Notes under the pieces: generated by a model
What the model saw: the letters and a program-made list of their open reading frames with translations, nothing else
Databases searched by the model: none
What the model was told of the DNA's origin: nothing
Part shown: in pieces, positions 17,970 to 27,296 of the stretch
Position numbering within the stretch: the first letter of the stretch is position 1
Layout: each line of letters starts with the position of its first letter
Assembly (NCBI RefSeq): GCF_003402235.1
Contig: NZ_QEWO01000005.1
Location: 124,001-188,000, forward strand
Length of the DNA: 64,000 nt
Direction: 5' to 3'
DNA from: Parahaliea mediterranea
GTDB lineage: Bacteria > Pseudomonadota > Gammaproteobacteria > Pseudomonadales > Halieaceae
Made by a program: the position numbers and the translations under genes

Positions 17970-18815
17970 ATGACCCATTTTCTTGCCCAGCGACAGGATG
18001 TGCCCCACACCGGCGGCCCGGTGCGGCTCTGCCAGTTCACTGACTGCCACCTTGGCGCCGAGCAGGGCGGCCGCCTGCTGGGCATGGACACCGACCACGC
18101 CATGCTGGCGGTGATCGAGCAGGCCCGCCGCGACGGGCGCGAGGCCGATGTGGTACTGGCCACCGGCGACCTGGCCGATGGCGGTGCCCCGGCGGCCTAC
18201 CTGCGCCTGCAGGCGGCGCTGGCGGCCTTCTGCCCGCGGCAGTTCTGGCTGCCCGGCAACCACGATGACTGCGCCGCCATGCAGGCAGTGCCGGGCAGCG
18301 CTGCCTACCTGTGCGGTGATGTGCGCATCGGCCACTGGCAGATCCTGCTGCTCAATTCCCAGATTCCCGGGGAGATCGGCGGTGAGATCGGCGCGCAGCA
18401 GCTGGCGGCCCTGGAGCGCGCCCTGCAGTGCGCCGCCGGCGAAGGTCGCCACAGCCTGATCTGCCTGCATCACCAGCCGGTGCCCATTGGCTGCGACTGG
18501 CTGGACGAGCAGCGCGTGGCCGACGCCGATGCCCTGTTTGCGGTGGTGGAGCGCTTTGCCGGGGTGAAGGCCCTGCTGTGGGGTCACATCCACCAGGAGG
18601 TGGACCGCTACCACAACGGCCTGCGCCTGCTGGCCTCGCCCTCCACCTGCGTGCAGTTTGCCCCCGGCAGCGAAGACTTCCAGGCCGACGACCTGCCCCC
18701 CGGCTACCGCTGGTTGGAGCTGCACCCCGACGGCAGCCTGGAGACCGGCGTGAGCCGGGTGCAGGGGGTCACCTTTGAGGTCAACCTGCGCCAGCGCGGA
18801 TATTTGAAGCACTGA
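17970..18815 (+). CDS. cpdA: 3',5'-cyclic-AMP phosphodiesterase CpdA
   Basis: Class III phosphodiesterase that hydrolyses cAMP and so sets CRP activity. All metallophosphoesterase motifs are present: FTDCHLG, GDLADGG, GNHDD, CLHHQP and GHIHQE. The ATG at 17970, 20 bases after yqiB, gives 281 residues (E. coli 275). A longer in-frame reading upstream overlaps yqiB and is not family sequence. Probably co-transcribed with yqiB, and perhaps parE. Confidence 0.94.
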   Translation: MTHFLAQRQDVPHTGGPVRLCQFTDCHLGAEQGGRLLGMDTDHAMLAVIEQARRDGREADVVLATGDLADGGAPAAYLRLQAALAAFCPRQFWLPGNHDDCAAMQAVPGSAAYLCGDVRIGHWQILLLNSQIPGEIGGEIGAQQLAALERALQCAAGEGRHSLICLHHQPVPIGCDWLDEQRVADADALFAVVERFAGVKALLWGHIHQEVDRYHNGLRLLASPSTCVQFAPGSEDFQADDLPPGYRWLELHPDGSLETGVSRVQGVTFEVNLRQRGYLKH

Positions 18816-18876
18816 CGCTGCACCGGCGCGGCCCTTGTGTACAATGGGCCGCATTCACACCGATGTAACCGCAGGC

Positions 18877-20766
18877 ATGACCCAGTACACCTCTGAAGAT
18901 ATCGAAGTCCTCACCGGACTGGAGCCGGTGCGCAAGCGCCCCGGCATGTACACCGACACCACCCGCCCCAACCACCTGGCCCAGGAGGTCATCGACAACA
19001 GTGTCGACGAGGCCCTGGCCGGCCATGCCGATCGCATCGACGTGGTGCTGTACAAAGACGGCAGCCTGGCGGTCACCGACAACGGCCGCGGCATGCCGGT
19101 GGACATCCACCCGGAACAGGGCAAGCCCGGGGTGGAGGTGATCCTGTCCACCCTGCACGCCGGCGGCAAATTCTCCAACAAGAACTACCAGTTCAGCGGT
19201 GGCCTGCACGGGGTGGGCGTGTCGGTGGTGAACGCCCTGTCCAGCGAGCTTGAGGTGACCATCCGCCGCGATGGCGGGGTGCACCGCATCGTGTTCGGTG
19301 GCGGCGAGAAAAAATCCGACCTGGAGCAGATCGACACCTGCGGCAAGCGCAACACCGGCACCTCGGTGCGCTTTACCCCGGATGCCAAGTACTTCGACTC
19401 GGTCAACTTCTCGGTGTCGCGCCTGCGCCATGTACTGCGCGCCAAAGCGGTGCTGTGCCCCGGCCTGCGCATCACCTTCAAGGACGAGAAGAAGGGTGAG
19501 AGCGACGAGTGGTACTACGAAGACGGCCTTACCGACTACCTGGCCGATGCCACCATCGACTACCCCTGCCTGCCTGAACAGCCCTTTACCGGCAGTTTCA
19601 GCGGCTCCACCGAGGCGGTGGAATGGGCCGTGCAGTGGCTGCCCGAGGGCGGCGAAGTGGTGGCCGAATCCTATGTGAACCTGATCCCCACCGCCCAGGG
19701 CGGCACCCACGTCAACGGCCTGCGCACCGGCCTGCTGGATGCCATGCGCGAGTTCTGCGAACTGCGCAGCCTGCTGCCCCGGGGCGTCAAACTGACCCCG
19801 GACGACATCTGGGAACGCTGCTGCTACGTGCTGTCTTCCAAGCTGGAAGACCCCCAGTTCTCCGGCCAGACCAAGGAGCGCCTGTCCTCCCGCGAGGCGG
19901 CGGCCTTTGTGTCCGGCGTGGCCAAGGACGCCTTCAGTCTGTGGCTGAACCAGCACACCGAAGAGGCGGAAAAGCTCGCCGAGCTGTGCATCAATAACGC
20001 CCAGCGCCGGCTGCGCTCGGCCAAGAAGGTCACCCGCAAGAAGGTGACCGCCGGCCCCGCCCTGCCCGGCAAACTGGCGGACTGCTCCGGCGAAGACCCC
20101 ACCCGCGGCGAGCTGTTTCTGGTGGAGGGCGACTCCGCTGGCGGCAGCGCCAAGCAGGCCAGAGACCGGGAGTTCCAGGCCATCCTGCCGTTGCGCGGCA
20201 AAATCCTGAACACCTGGGAAGTGGACTCCCAGGAAATTCTGGCCAGCCAGGAAGTGCACAACATTTCCGTGGCGCTCGGCATCGACCCGGCCTCCGATGA
20301 TCTTTCCGGCCTGCGCTACCACAAGGTCTGCATTCTGGCCGACGCCGACTCCGACGGCCTGCACATCGCCACCCTCATCTGCGCCCTGTTCGTGCGTCAC
20401 TTCCGCCCTCTGGTGGCGGCGGGGCACGTGTTTGTGGCCATGCCGCCCCTGTACCGCATCGACGTGGGCAAGGAAGTGTTCTACGCCCTGGACGAAGCCG
20501 AAAAGCAGGGCGTGCTGGATCGCATCGAGGCAGAAAAGAAAAAAGGCAAGGTGAACGTGCAGCGCTTCAAGGGCCTGGGCGAGATGAACCCCTTGCAGCT
20601 GCGCGAGACCACCATGGACCCGGACACCCGCCGCCTGGTGCGCCTGGTGCTGGACCCCGGCGACGACACCAACGCCATGCTCGACATGCTGCTGGCCAAA
20701 AAACGCTCATCGGACCGCAAGGCCTGGCTGGAATCCAAGGGCGATCTGGCGGAGGTGCTGGCCTAG
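18877..20766 (+). CDS. parE: DNA topoisomerase IV subunit B
   Basis: ATPase subunit of topoisomerase IV, which decatenates daughter chromosomes with ParC (not in window). The GHKL ATPase shows EVIDNSVDEALAGHAD, VTDNGRGMPVDIHP and GGLHGVGVSVVNALS. The Toprim domain shows EGDSAGGSAKQARDR and ADADSDGLHI, and QRFKGLGEMNP is near the C-terminus. The ATG at 18877 gives 629 residues (E. coli 630). A TACAAT at 18840-18845 may be a local -10, without a good -35. Confidence 0.97.
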   Translation: MTQYTSEDIEVLTGLEPVRKRPGMYTDTTRPNHLAQEVIDNSVDEALAGHADRIDVVLYKDGSLAVTDNGRGMPVDIHPEQGKPGVEVILSTLHAGGKFSNKNYQFSGGLHGVGVSVVNALSSELEVTIRRDGGVHRIVFGGGEKKSDLEQIDTCGKRNTGTSVRFTPDAKYFDSVNFSVSRLRHVLRAKAVLCPGLRITFKDEKKGESDEWYYEDGLTDYLADATIDYPCLPEQPFTGSFSGSTEAVEWAVQWLPEGGEVVAESYVNLIPTAQGGTHVNGLRTGLLDAMREFCELRSLLPRGVKLTPDDIWERCCYVLSSKLEDPQFSGQTKERLSSREAAAFVSGVAKDAFSLWLNQHTEEAEKLAELCINNAQRRLRSAKKVTRKKVTAGPALPGKLADCSGEDPTRGELFLVEGDSAGGSAKQARDREFQAILPLRGKILNTWEVDSQEILASQEVHNISVALGIDPASDDLSGLRYHKVCILADADSDGLHIATLICALFVRHFRPLVAAGHVFVAMPPLYRIDVGKEVFYALDEAEKQGVLDRIEAEKKKGKVNVQRFKGLGEMNPLQLRETTMDPDTRRLVRLVLDPGDDTNAMLDMLLAKKRSSDRKAWLESKGDLAEVLA

Positions 20767-20844
20767 CTAGCACCGCGCCCCAGCCGTGTTACAGTGGGCG
20801 CCCACCGGGGCGGCGGCGCCCCGCAATCAAGCAGAGGTAGCGAA

Positions 20845-21447
20845 ATGGGTATCAGGCAGACTTTTGCGGGGCTGGCCACCGGGCTGGGCCTGTTGCTGGC
20901 CGCCAGCGGTGCGGCGGCGCAGTGGGAGCTGGACAACGACAGCTCCAGCCTCAACTTTATCTCCATCAAGAATGACGCCGTGGCGGAAACCCACCGCTTC
21001 AAGTCGCTGGTGGGTTTTGTCGGCGAAGACGGCGCGGTGCAGCTGGGCATTGACCTGGCGTCGGTGGATACCGGCATCGAGATTCGCGACGGCCGCATGC
21101 GCGAGATGCTGTTCGACACCGCCCAGTTCACCACCGCCAACGTGACCGGCAATGTGGACCCTGCCATCCTGTCGCAGATTGAAGCCGGCACGGTGCTGTC
21201 CACTGACCTGGATGTGAACCTGTCCCTGCACGGGGTGGATGCCAAGGTGTCGGTGCCGGTGGTGGTGATGGGCGAAAGCTCTGGCCAGCTGCGGGTGATT
21301 ACGGCGCGGCCGGTGCTGCTCAGCGCCAATAATTTCGAGCTGCAAAAGGGTGTGGCCGCGCTGCAGGAAGTGGCTGGCCTGAAGAGTATCAGCACGGCGG
21401 TGCCGGTGACCTTCCACCTGGTTTTCAAACCCGCTTCCGCCTCCTGA
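20845..21447 (+). CDS. YceI family periplasmic protein
   Basis: A 200-residue secreted lipocalin-like protein. The ATG at 20845 (GAGGT upstream) starts a signal peptide, MGIRQTFAGLATGLGLLLAASGAAA, followed by QWELDNDSSSLNFISIKN, the usual YceI N-terminal strand. The family binds isoprenoid-like lipids in some members; the ligand here is unknown. Separated by 12 bases from the hydrolase gene downstream, so probably co-transcribed. Confidence 0.9.
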   Translation: MGIRQTFAGLATGLGLLLAASGAAAQWELDNDSSSLNFISIKNDAVAETHRFKSLVGFVGEDGAVQLGIDLASVDTGIEIRDGRMREMLFDTAQFTTANVTGNVDPAILSQIEAGTVLSTDLDVNLSLHGVDAKVSVPVVVMGESSGQLRVITARPVLLSANNFELQKGVAALQEVAGLKSISTAVPVTFHLVFKPASAS

Positions 21448-21459
21448 GGGCGCCTGCCC

Positions 21460-22455
21460 TTGGCTGAGGTCACACTCCAGCACCATCACATTGCGCAGGG
21501 TGATGTCACCCTGCACTGCGTGAGCGCGGGCGCTGGCCCGCTGGTATTGCTGGCCCACGGCTTTCCCGGGCTCTGGTACAGCTGGCGCCACCAGCTGCCG
21601 GCCCTGGCCGCTGCCGGTTACCGGGCCGTGGCGTTGGACATGCGCGGTTATGGCGAGAGCTCCCGCCCCCTGCACAGCGAGGCTTATCACTTTGACCACC
21701 TGGCTGCGGATCTGTTTGCGGTACAGTCGTACTTTGGTGAGCGCAGCGCGGTGCTGGTGGGGCATGATTTTGGTGCCAACCTGGCCTGGCACATGGGCCT
21801 GCACCACGCGGATCGCATTCGCGCGGTGGCGGTGCTGGCGTCTCCCCGGGGCATGCCCCTGGCCGGCGGCGGCGATGTGTGCCCGTCTGAGCTGTTTGCC
21901 CAGGTGGCGGCGCAGCACTTCTTCCATATGCACTACTTCCAGCAGGCGGGCGTTGCCGAGGCGGATCTCGCCGGCCGCGAGGAGACCTTCCTGCGCCGCC
22001 TGTTCTGGGCCCTGGGCGCCGAGGGCAACCTGCTGGACTGGACCCGCTACCCGAGCGGTGGTACCACCTATCTCGATGTGCTGGAGGAGCCGCCCCGTGC
22101 GCTGCCCTGGGGCTGGATGAGCGAGGAGGATTTTGCCACCTACCTGGCGGCCTATCTGGCACAGCCGGGGCCGGCAGTGTTTGCCGGGGGGCTAAATGCC
22201 TACCGCGCCATGGATGTCAACTGGCATACCTTCCGCAAGCAGCTGTTTGACCCGCTGCCCTGCCCGGCGCTGTTTGTGGCCGGTGAAGCCGACCCGGTGA
22301 TCAAGCTGTGCCCGGCGGACGTGTTCGAGCGCCAGCGCGCGCTGGTGCCGGATTTACGCGGTGATATTCGCATTGCCGGTGCCGGGCATTTTGTGCAGCA
22401 GGAGCAGCCGGCGGCGACCAACCGCGCCCTGCTGGATTTTCTGCACACCCTGTAA
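21460..22455 (+). CDS. Alpha/beta hydrolase, epoxide hydrolase-like
   Basis: A 331-residue alpha/beta hydrolase. The oxyanion-hole motif is HGFPGLWYSWRHQ, the nucleophile elbow is VGHDFGANLAW (Asp nucleophile, as in epoxide hydrolases and haloalkane dehalogenases), and the C-terminal catalytic His is in AGHFVQQEQP. HGFPG and GHDFG favour epoxide hydrolase, but substrate is not predictable. The start is a TTG nine bases after GAGGG; no in-frame ATG is better placed. Confidence 0.85.
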   Translation: MAEVTLQHHHIAQGDVTLHCVSAGAGPLVLLAHGFPGLWYSWRHQLPALAAAGYRAVALDMRGYGESSRPLHSEAYHFDHLAADLFAVQSYFGERSAVLVGHDFGANLAWHMGLHHADRIRAVAVLASPRGMPLAGGGDVCPSELFAQVAAQHFFHMHYFQQAGVAEADLAGREETFLRRLFWALGAEGNLLDWTRYPSGGTTYLDVLEEPPRALPWGWMSEEDFATYLAAYLAQPGPAVFAGGLNAYRAMDVNWHTFRKQLFDPLPCPALFVAGEADPVIKLCPADVFERQRALVPDLRGDIRIAGAGHFVQQEQPAATNRALLDFLHTL

Positions 22456-22485
22456 CGCTCCGCCCCGGGAGGCCGGCGCGCTTAT

Positions 22486-22516
22486 TCAGCGACTTTCCAA
22501 CTCAGCGACTTTCCAA
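22486..22516. repeat. 15-bp tandem duplication spanning a stop codon
   Basis: TCAGCGACTTTCCAA occurs at 22486-22500 and again at 22502-22516, one base apart. On the minus strand the first copy met contains the last codons and TGA of the cytochrome gene, and the second repeats them just beyond. Confidence 0.85.
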
Positions 22517-24757
22517 TTCTCTTAGCAGCTGGTTGTAGGCCGGGTTGCGCGGGTCGGTGGCCTGCAGCTGGCGGGCGTAGCGGCGGGCCGCGTCCAGCTT
22601 GCCCTGTTCGGCGCTGTAGTTGGCCAGCGCCAGCAGCACGTCGGGGTTCTGTGGCGCCTGGCGCAGCAGTTTTTCCAGTTCTGTCAGTGCTTTTTTCGGC
22701 TGGCCAAGGTCGTGCAGGGCCACCGCGTACACATAGCGCTGCCGGGTGCCGGTGGTTTCCAGGCGCGCTGCGCGGCCGAGGTAGTCGAGCGCCTGTTCGC
22801 TGTTGCCGGCGCGGGTTTCCAGCAGGCCCAGGGCGTAGAGTGTGGGGCCGTTGTCCGGAGCAATGGCCAGCGCCTCCTGCAACTGCGCTTTGGCCTCGTC
22901 ATCACGCTGCTGGGCGCGCAGCAGGTCGGCCAGGTTGAGGCGGGCGGGCACCAGTTGGGGGTTCAGTTCAATGGCGCCGCGATAGGCCGCCTCGGCGCCG
23001 GGCGCATCGCCGCGGCTGGCCAGGAAGATGCCGAGCTGCATACGGTTGCCGGGCATGTCCGCGTGCTGTTTGGCAATGCGCTGGTACTCACCAAACAGCA
23101 CCCGCAGCGCTTCCACGTCGGCCTCGCGCAACTGGGCCAGGGGCACCGGGGCCAGTTGTTCTGCTACCGCCAGGCGCACCGATGTCACCGGGTCGTTCAC
23201 CAGCGGGCGCAGCAGCTGGAAGCGCTGGGGCAGGGGCAGGGCAGACAGGGCATTCACCGCGCTGGTGCGCAGCAGCGGGTCGGCTGAGGTAAGCAGGCCG
23301 CGGGCGATATCGACCCCCTGGCGGTCGCCGCTCTGGCCCAGGCTCTCCACGGCGGCGGCGCGCCAGATGGCCGGCGCGCCGGTATCGGTGGCCAGCTCCG
23401 CTAGGCGCGGTACGGCGCGGGTGTCGCCGGCGGCCATGCCGGCAAAGGCGCGGGCCGGGTGGGTAGCGGTGTCGCTGAAGTGCACGCCCCATTCGCGCAG
23501 CGACTGCAATGCCCACTCGTCGTCGCGCTCGCTGTGGCAGGCGGTACAGGCATTGGGTGTATCCAGCATGATGCCCAGATCGGGCCGGGGGATGCGCATG
23601 CTGTGGTCGCGGCGCGGATCCACCACCATGTAGGTCGTTTCTGGCATGTGGCAGTTGGCGCACTGGGCGCCGCTGCTGCCGGCCGGGTGGTGGTGATGTT
23701 CGGGTACATCGTAGGTGTCTGCTTTGTGGCACTGGGCGCACACGCCGTTGCCCGGCGCGCGCAGTTCAAGGCTGTGGGGCTCGTGGCAGTTGGAGCACAC
23801 CACGCCGGCCTGGTGCATCTTGCTCTGGGTGAAGGAGCCGTACACATAGACCTCGTCGCGAATCTGCCCGTCGTGGTAGTAGAGCGGGGCGTGGGGCAGG
23901 CTCAGGCGGTGGGTATCGGACAGGCTGCGGCCATAGTGGTACTCACCAAGCGTGCCACGGCGGGAATGGCAGCGTCCGCAGGTGTCGATCTGGCTGTTGC
24001 CGGCCACCGGGCTGCGCCGCCTGGCAATGCTCTCGCCCTGCGGGAAGGCCCATTCGCCGCGCTGGGCCAGATCCACCGGGAAGCCGGCGTGGGCGGCGCC
24101 CGCCAGTTGGCCGGACTGGGCCAGGGCGCGGTGCTGCTCGCCGGGGCCGTGGCAGGCTTCGCAGCTAACGTTGACTTCGAAATAGCGGGTATCGAAGCTG
24201 TTGCTGCCAGCGCTGTAGTTTTTTTGCAGGTCAGTGCTGTGGCACTCGGCGCAGCGGGTATTCCAGTTCTGGTAGGGGCCGGTCCAGTGCAGCGGGTCGC
24301 TGTGGTCGATGGTGTCATCCGGGTAGAGGTGGAACCAGCGCTGGCCGCCCTCGCTGGCAGGGCGGCTGTCCCAGGCGATGGACAGGGCCTGCAGGCGGCC
24401 CCCGGAGAGGGGCAGCAGGTACTGCTGCAGGGGATACACCCCGAACACGTAGGGCACCGGGAAGTCGGTCAATTTGCCGTCTTCCCCGTCGGTGCGCACC
24501 ATGAACTGGCCATCCTTGCGGAAGAAGCGGGTGGTTACGCCGTTGTAGCTGAATTCGGCGTTGTCGAAGTTGCCGAGCACCGTGTCCTCGGTGGCGCTTT
24601 GCATGGCGAGGTCGTGATGGGAGCCCTGCCAAGCTTCAAACTCCGCTGCGTGGCAGGCCTTGCAGGCCTGGCCGCCGATAAACCCGGGGTGATCCTGCCC
24701 GGCAGCGCACAGGGGAAAAGCCACAAGGGCCAGGAGCAGGGGAACAAATCGGCCCAC
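22502..24757 (-). CDS. Octaheme cytochrome c with HEAT and TPR repeats
   Basis: A 751-residue exported protein. A signal peptide (to about residue 20) precedes eight CXXCH heme-binding motifs at residues 32, 169, 199, 260, 321, 340, 366 and 404 (CKACH, CAECH, CEACH, CGRCH, CSNCH, CAQCH, CANCH, CTACH). HEAT-like helices (about 420-530) and TPR repeats (about 570-740) follow. Such multiheme-TPR proteins are known as a family but their electron partners are not. The start is GTG with a weak ribosome-binding site. The gene stands alone, so role and partners are open. Confidence 0.85.
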   Translation of the reverse strand: MGRFVPLLLALVAFPLCAAGQDHPGFIGGQACKACHAAEFEAWQGSHHDLAMQSATEDTVLGNFDNAEFSYNGVTTRFFRKDGQFMVRTDGEDGKLTDFPVPYVFGVYPLQQYLLPLSGGRLQALSIAWDSRPASEGGQRWFHLYPDDTIDHSDPLHWTGPYQNWNTRCAECHSTDLQKNYSAGSNSFDTRYFEVNVSCEACHGPGEQHRALAQSGQLAGAAHAGFPVDLAQRGEWAFPQGESIARRRSPVAGNSQIDTCGRCHSRRGTLGEYHYGRSLSDTHRLSLPHAPLYYHDGQIRDEVYVYGSFTQSKMHQAGVVCSNCHEPHSLELRAPGNGVCAQCHKADTYDVPEHHHHPAGSSGAQCANCHMPETTYMVVDPRRDHSMRIPRPDLGIMLDTPNACTACHSERDDEWALQSLREWGVHFSDTATHPARAFAGMAAGDTRAVPRLAELATDTGAPAIWRAAAVESLGQSGDRQGVDIARGLLTSADPLLRTSAVNALSALPLPQRFQLLRPLVNDPVTSVRLAVAEQLAPVPLAQLREADVEALRVLFGEYQRIAKQHADMPGNRMQLGIFLASRGDAPGAEAAYRGAIELNPQLVPARLNLADLLRAQQRDDEAKAQLQEALAIAPDNGPTLYALGLLETRAGNSEQALDYLGRAARLETTGTRQRYVYAVALHDLGQPKKALTELEKLLRQAPQNPDVLLALANYSAEQGKLDAARRYARQLQATDPRNPAYNQLLRELESR

Positions 24758-24789
24758 GGAAGAACTACCTGTTGTGCAAAAGCGCTAGG

Positions 24790-25866
24790 CTAACCCAGGG
24801 GCTGGTGAATCCCAAGCGCGGGGGCGGGTGAATGCCAGGTGCTGGCGGCCGGTTGCGGCCACAGGCGCCGCGCCAGCTCGGCGGGCGCCTCGCTGGCGCC
24901 GCTGGCCAGCCAGCGCGCCAGCACTTCGTGCACGCGCTGGTAGTGGACCGTGGGCGACGCTGGGGTGCTGGCAAGCCACTGTTTGAGCGCCTCACCGTTC
25001 AGGCTGTGGATAACCCGGGCGTAGCCCAGCTCCTGCAGTGCCCGTGCGTTGGAGAGCTGCTCCATCTGCCCGGCCAGCGGCTTGGTGAGCACCGGCTTGC
25101 GCCACTGCAGGCATTCGCTGATCAACTCAAAGCCGCTGTTGCAGATAACCCCGTTGCTGCTGGCCAAATCGCGCTTGAAGGCGCTGATGCTGGTGGGGTG
25201 CAGCTGTACATTGCCGCGCTCGCCGGCGCTGAGCCCGGCGGCGTACTGCAAAAAACGCTGCCCGGGGAACTGCTGCAGCCAGCGGGTGACCTCGGCCTGG
25301 TCTTCAAAGGGCAGGTAGACCAGGATGTGGCCGGCGGGCGCCCGGGGCAGGTCCGGCAAGTCCAGAATGGGTGGCAGGACGTTGCTGGCGTAGGGGTGCC
25401 AGTGCAGGCCCAGGGGCACATCCACCGGCGCGAAATGGCGCATGATAAAGCGCGACAGGGCGTTGCCGCCGCTCACCGGCGTGCCCTCGCCAAAGGCGTA
25501 CTGGTGGCCAATGCCGATAGTGCGCACCCCGGCCAGGCGGCCCGCCCAGGCTGACACCGGCTCGAAGTCGGTGACGATGGCGTCGTAGCCGCCAAGGCTC
25601 AGCGAGCGGGCGTCGCGCAGGCATTCAAACAGGTTGTTGCCAAGCACCGTGTTCAGGTAGCTGATGCCGCCGGCGCGGGTGGCGAAGGTCAGGCCGCGGC
25701 GGTGCTGGAAGTGGCCAAAGGGCTCCATGTCGAACAGGCGTTCCCGGGGGCGCCCGGTGAACAGCCAGTCCACCTGGATATCCAGCCCCTGAAAGGCCCG
25801 CGCCATGGCCCGGGCGCGGCTGATGTGGCCCTGGCCGGTGGCCTGAACCCCGTACAGGATGCGCAT
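24790..25866 (-). CDS. MJ1255/VC2487-type glycosyltransferase
   Basis: A 358-residue GT-B glycosyltransferase-like protein starting MRILYGVQATGQGHISRA, with an MGS/MurG-like C-terminal domain including ICNSGFELISECLQWRKPVLTKPL and QMEQLSNARALQELG. This matches the MJ1255/VC2487 family of unknown acceptor. Its ATG overlaps the stop of the PAP2 gene (TGATG), so the pair is translationally coupled, pointing to a shared lipid or glycolipid substrate. Confidence 0.85.
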   Translation of the reverse strand: MRILYGVQATGQGHISRARAMARAFQGLDIQVDWLFTGRPRERLFDMEPFGHFQHRRGLTFATRAGGISYLNTVLGNNLFECLRDARSLSLGGYDAIVTDFEPVSAWAGRLAGVRTIGIGHQYAFGEGTPVSGGNALSRFIMRHFAPVDVPLGLHWHPYASNVLPPILDLPDLPRAPAGHILVYLPFEDQAEVTRWLQQFPGQRFLQYAAGLSAGERGNVQLHPTSISAFKRDLASSNGVICNSGFELISECLQWRKPVLTKPLAGQMEQLSNARALQELGYARVIHSLNGEALKQWLASTPASPTVHYQRVHEVLARWLASGASEAPAELARRLWPQPAASTWHSPAPALGIHQPLG

Positions 25867-26390
25867 CAGCCGGGCAGGCCCAGCAGGGCGGCGGTGAACA
25901 GGGCGCAGGCGGTGCCCATGAGGGCCCCGGCGACGGTGTCGCCGGGGAAGTGCACCCCAAGCACAATGCGGCTTAGGGCAACGCTGGTGGCCCACAGGTA
26001 CATGGCGATCACCGGCCCGCCGTACACCAGCACCAGCACGGTGGCCAGCAGGAAGGCGGCGGAGCTGTGTCCGGAGGGAAAGCTGAACTGGTCGGAGGCG
26101 GTGATCAAACTGCGAAAGCCCGGCACCGCCTCCTGCGGCCGGCGCCGCTTGAGGGTGTTTTTCAGCGACCAGTACAGGGTGCGCTCGGCGGCCAGCGACA
26201 GGGCCAGCAGGGTGCAGAACTGATCCAGGTAGCGCGCGCCGATCAGCGCCAGCAGCAGGGGAATCAGCAGGTGCAGGTAACCGTCCCCGGAGCGGGACAA
26301 GGCCCGAGCGAGGGGTCTGACCATGCGCCGTTCGCCCTGTCTGAAAACCCTGGCGAGCAGGCGTAAATCGAGCTCTTGCAGTGCGTTCAT
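25866..26390 (-). CDS. PAP2-superfamily phosphatase (membrane)
   Basis: A 174-residue integral membrane phosphatase with the three PAP2 motifs: KNTLKRRRP, FSFPSGHSSA and SRIVLGVHFPGD, the last two providing catalytic histidines. Likely substrates are lipid phosphates such as undecaprenyl-PP or phosphatidic acid. The ATG at 26390 is preferred over an upstream in-frame start because the family sequence begins at MNALQELDL. It is coupled to the glycosyltransferase downstream. Confidence 0.9.
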   Translation of the reverse strand: MNALQELDLRLLARVFRQGERRMVRPLARALSRSGDGYLHLLIPLLLALIGARYLDQFCTLLALSLAAERTLYWSLKNTLKRRRPQEAVPGFRSLITASDQFSFPSGHSSAAFLLATVLVLVYGGPVIAMYLWATSVALSRIVLGVHFPGDTVAGALMGTACALFTAALLGLPG

Positions 26391-26559
26391 AGTGGGCAGT
26401 GTGCGCCTGGTGCATGGCAGTTGCGTGACAGTTATGTGGCACTTTGGTGACAATTGCCGGCGCCGGGCCTGCCTCTTTGGTGTTATGGACAGCCTGCCGG
26501 GCCATTTCTATCATGGCCACAACCTGCGCGCGCCGCGCACCCTGGATACTGGAAACACG

Positions 26560-27261
26560 ATGAAACTTGGCATTCTCAAAACCGATGCCGTGCGCCCCGA
26601 GTGGGTGCCGGGCTTTGGTGAATACCCCGACATGTTCATGGCCCTGCTGGGCCGCCTCGACCCGACGCTTGAGTTTGCCGTGTGGGATGTGGAGCAGGGC
26701 GAGTACCCCGAGGACATCGACGTGGCGGATGCCTACCTGATTACCGGCAGCAAGAGCAGCGTGTACGACGACAAGCCGTGGATTGCCACGCTGATGGACT
26801 TTGTGCGCGAGCTGCACCGCCGCGAGAAGAAAATCGTCGGCATCTGCTTTGGCCACCAGCTGGTGGCCCAGGCCCTCGGCGGGCGGGTGGAGAAATCACC
26901 CAAGGGCTGGGGCGTGGGGCTGCATACCCACACCTTTTCTTCGCAACCCGAGTGGCATGACAAGGCAGAGCCTGGTTTTGACATTCTGGTGAGCCACCAG
27001 GACCAGGTGGTACAGAACGCGGCCGGTGCCGAGGTGCTGGCTGGCTCGGACTTTTGTGAAAATGCCGTCTGCCAGGTGGGCGATCACATTCTCACCTTCC
27101 AGGGGCACCCGGAGTTTGTGCCGGGCTATTCGCGGGAGATCATGGAGTTTCGCCGGGAGCAGATCGGCGAGAGCGCTTATACCCGGGGCGTGGCCTCGCT
27201 GGCCAGCGCGCCCCAGAGCGACCGCATTGGCCGCTGGATACTGAACTTCCTGCGCGGCTGA
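26560..27261 (+). CDS. Class I glutamine amidotransferase-like protein
   Basis: A 233-residue GATase1 domain standing alone. The nucleophile elbow is GICFGHQLVAQALGG (Cys at about residue 95), and the His/Glu part of the triad is in FQGHPEFVPGYSRE. The stand-alone form resembles YfeJ or GMP-synthase-like amidotransferases, including those acting on gamma-glutamyl substrates. The actual amide donor/acceptor pair is not known. The ATG at 26560 has only a weak GGA upstream; the longer frame back to 26323 overlaps the divergent PAP2 gene. Confidence 0.88.
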   Translation: MKLGILKTDAVRPEWVPGFGEYPDMFMALLGRLDPTLEFAVWDVEQGEYPEDIDVADAYLITGSKSSVYDDKPWIATLMDFVRELHRREKKIVGICFGHQLVAQALGGRVEKSPKGWGVGLHTHTFSSQPEWHDKAEPGFDILVSHQDQVVQNAAGAEVLAGSDFCENAVCQVGDHILTFQGHPEFVPGYSREIMEFRREQIGESAYTRGVASLASAPQSDRIGRWILNFLRG

Positions 27262-27296
27262 GGCTGGCCTGGGCCTGAACTGAGCCTGAACGCCAG

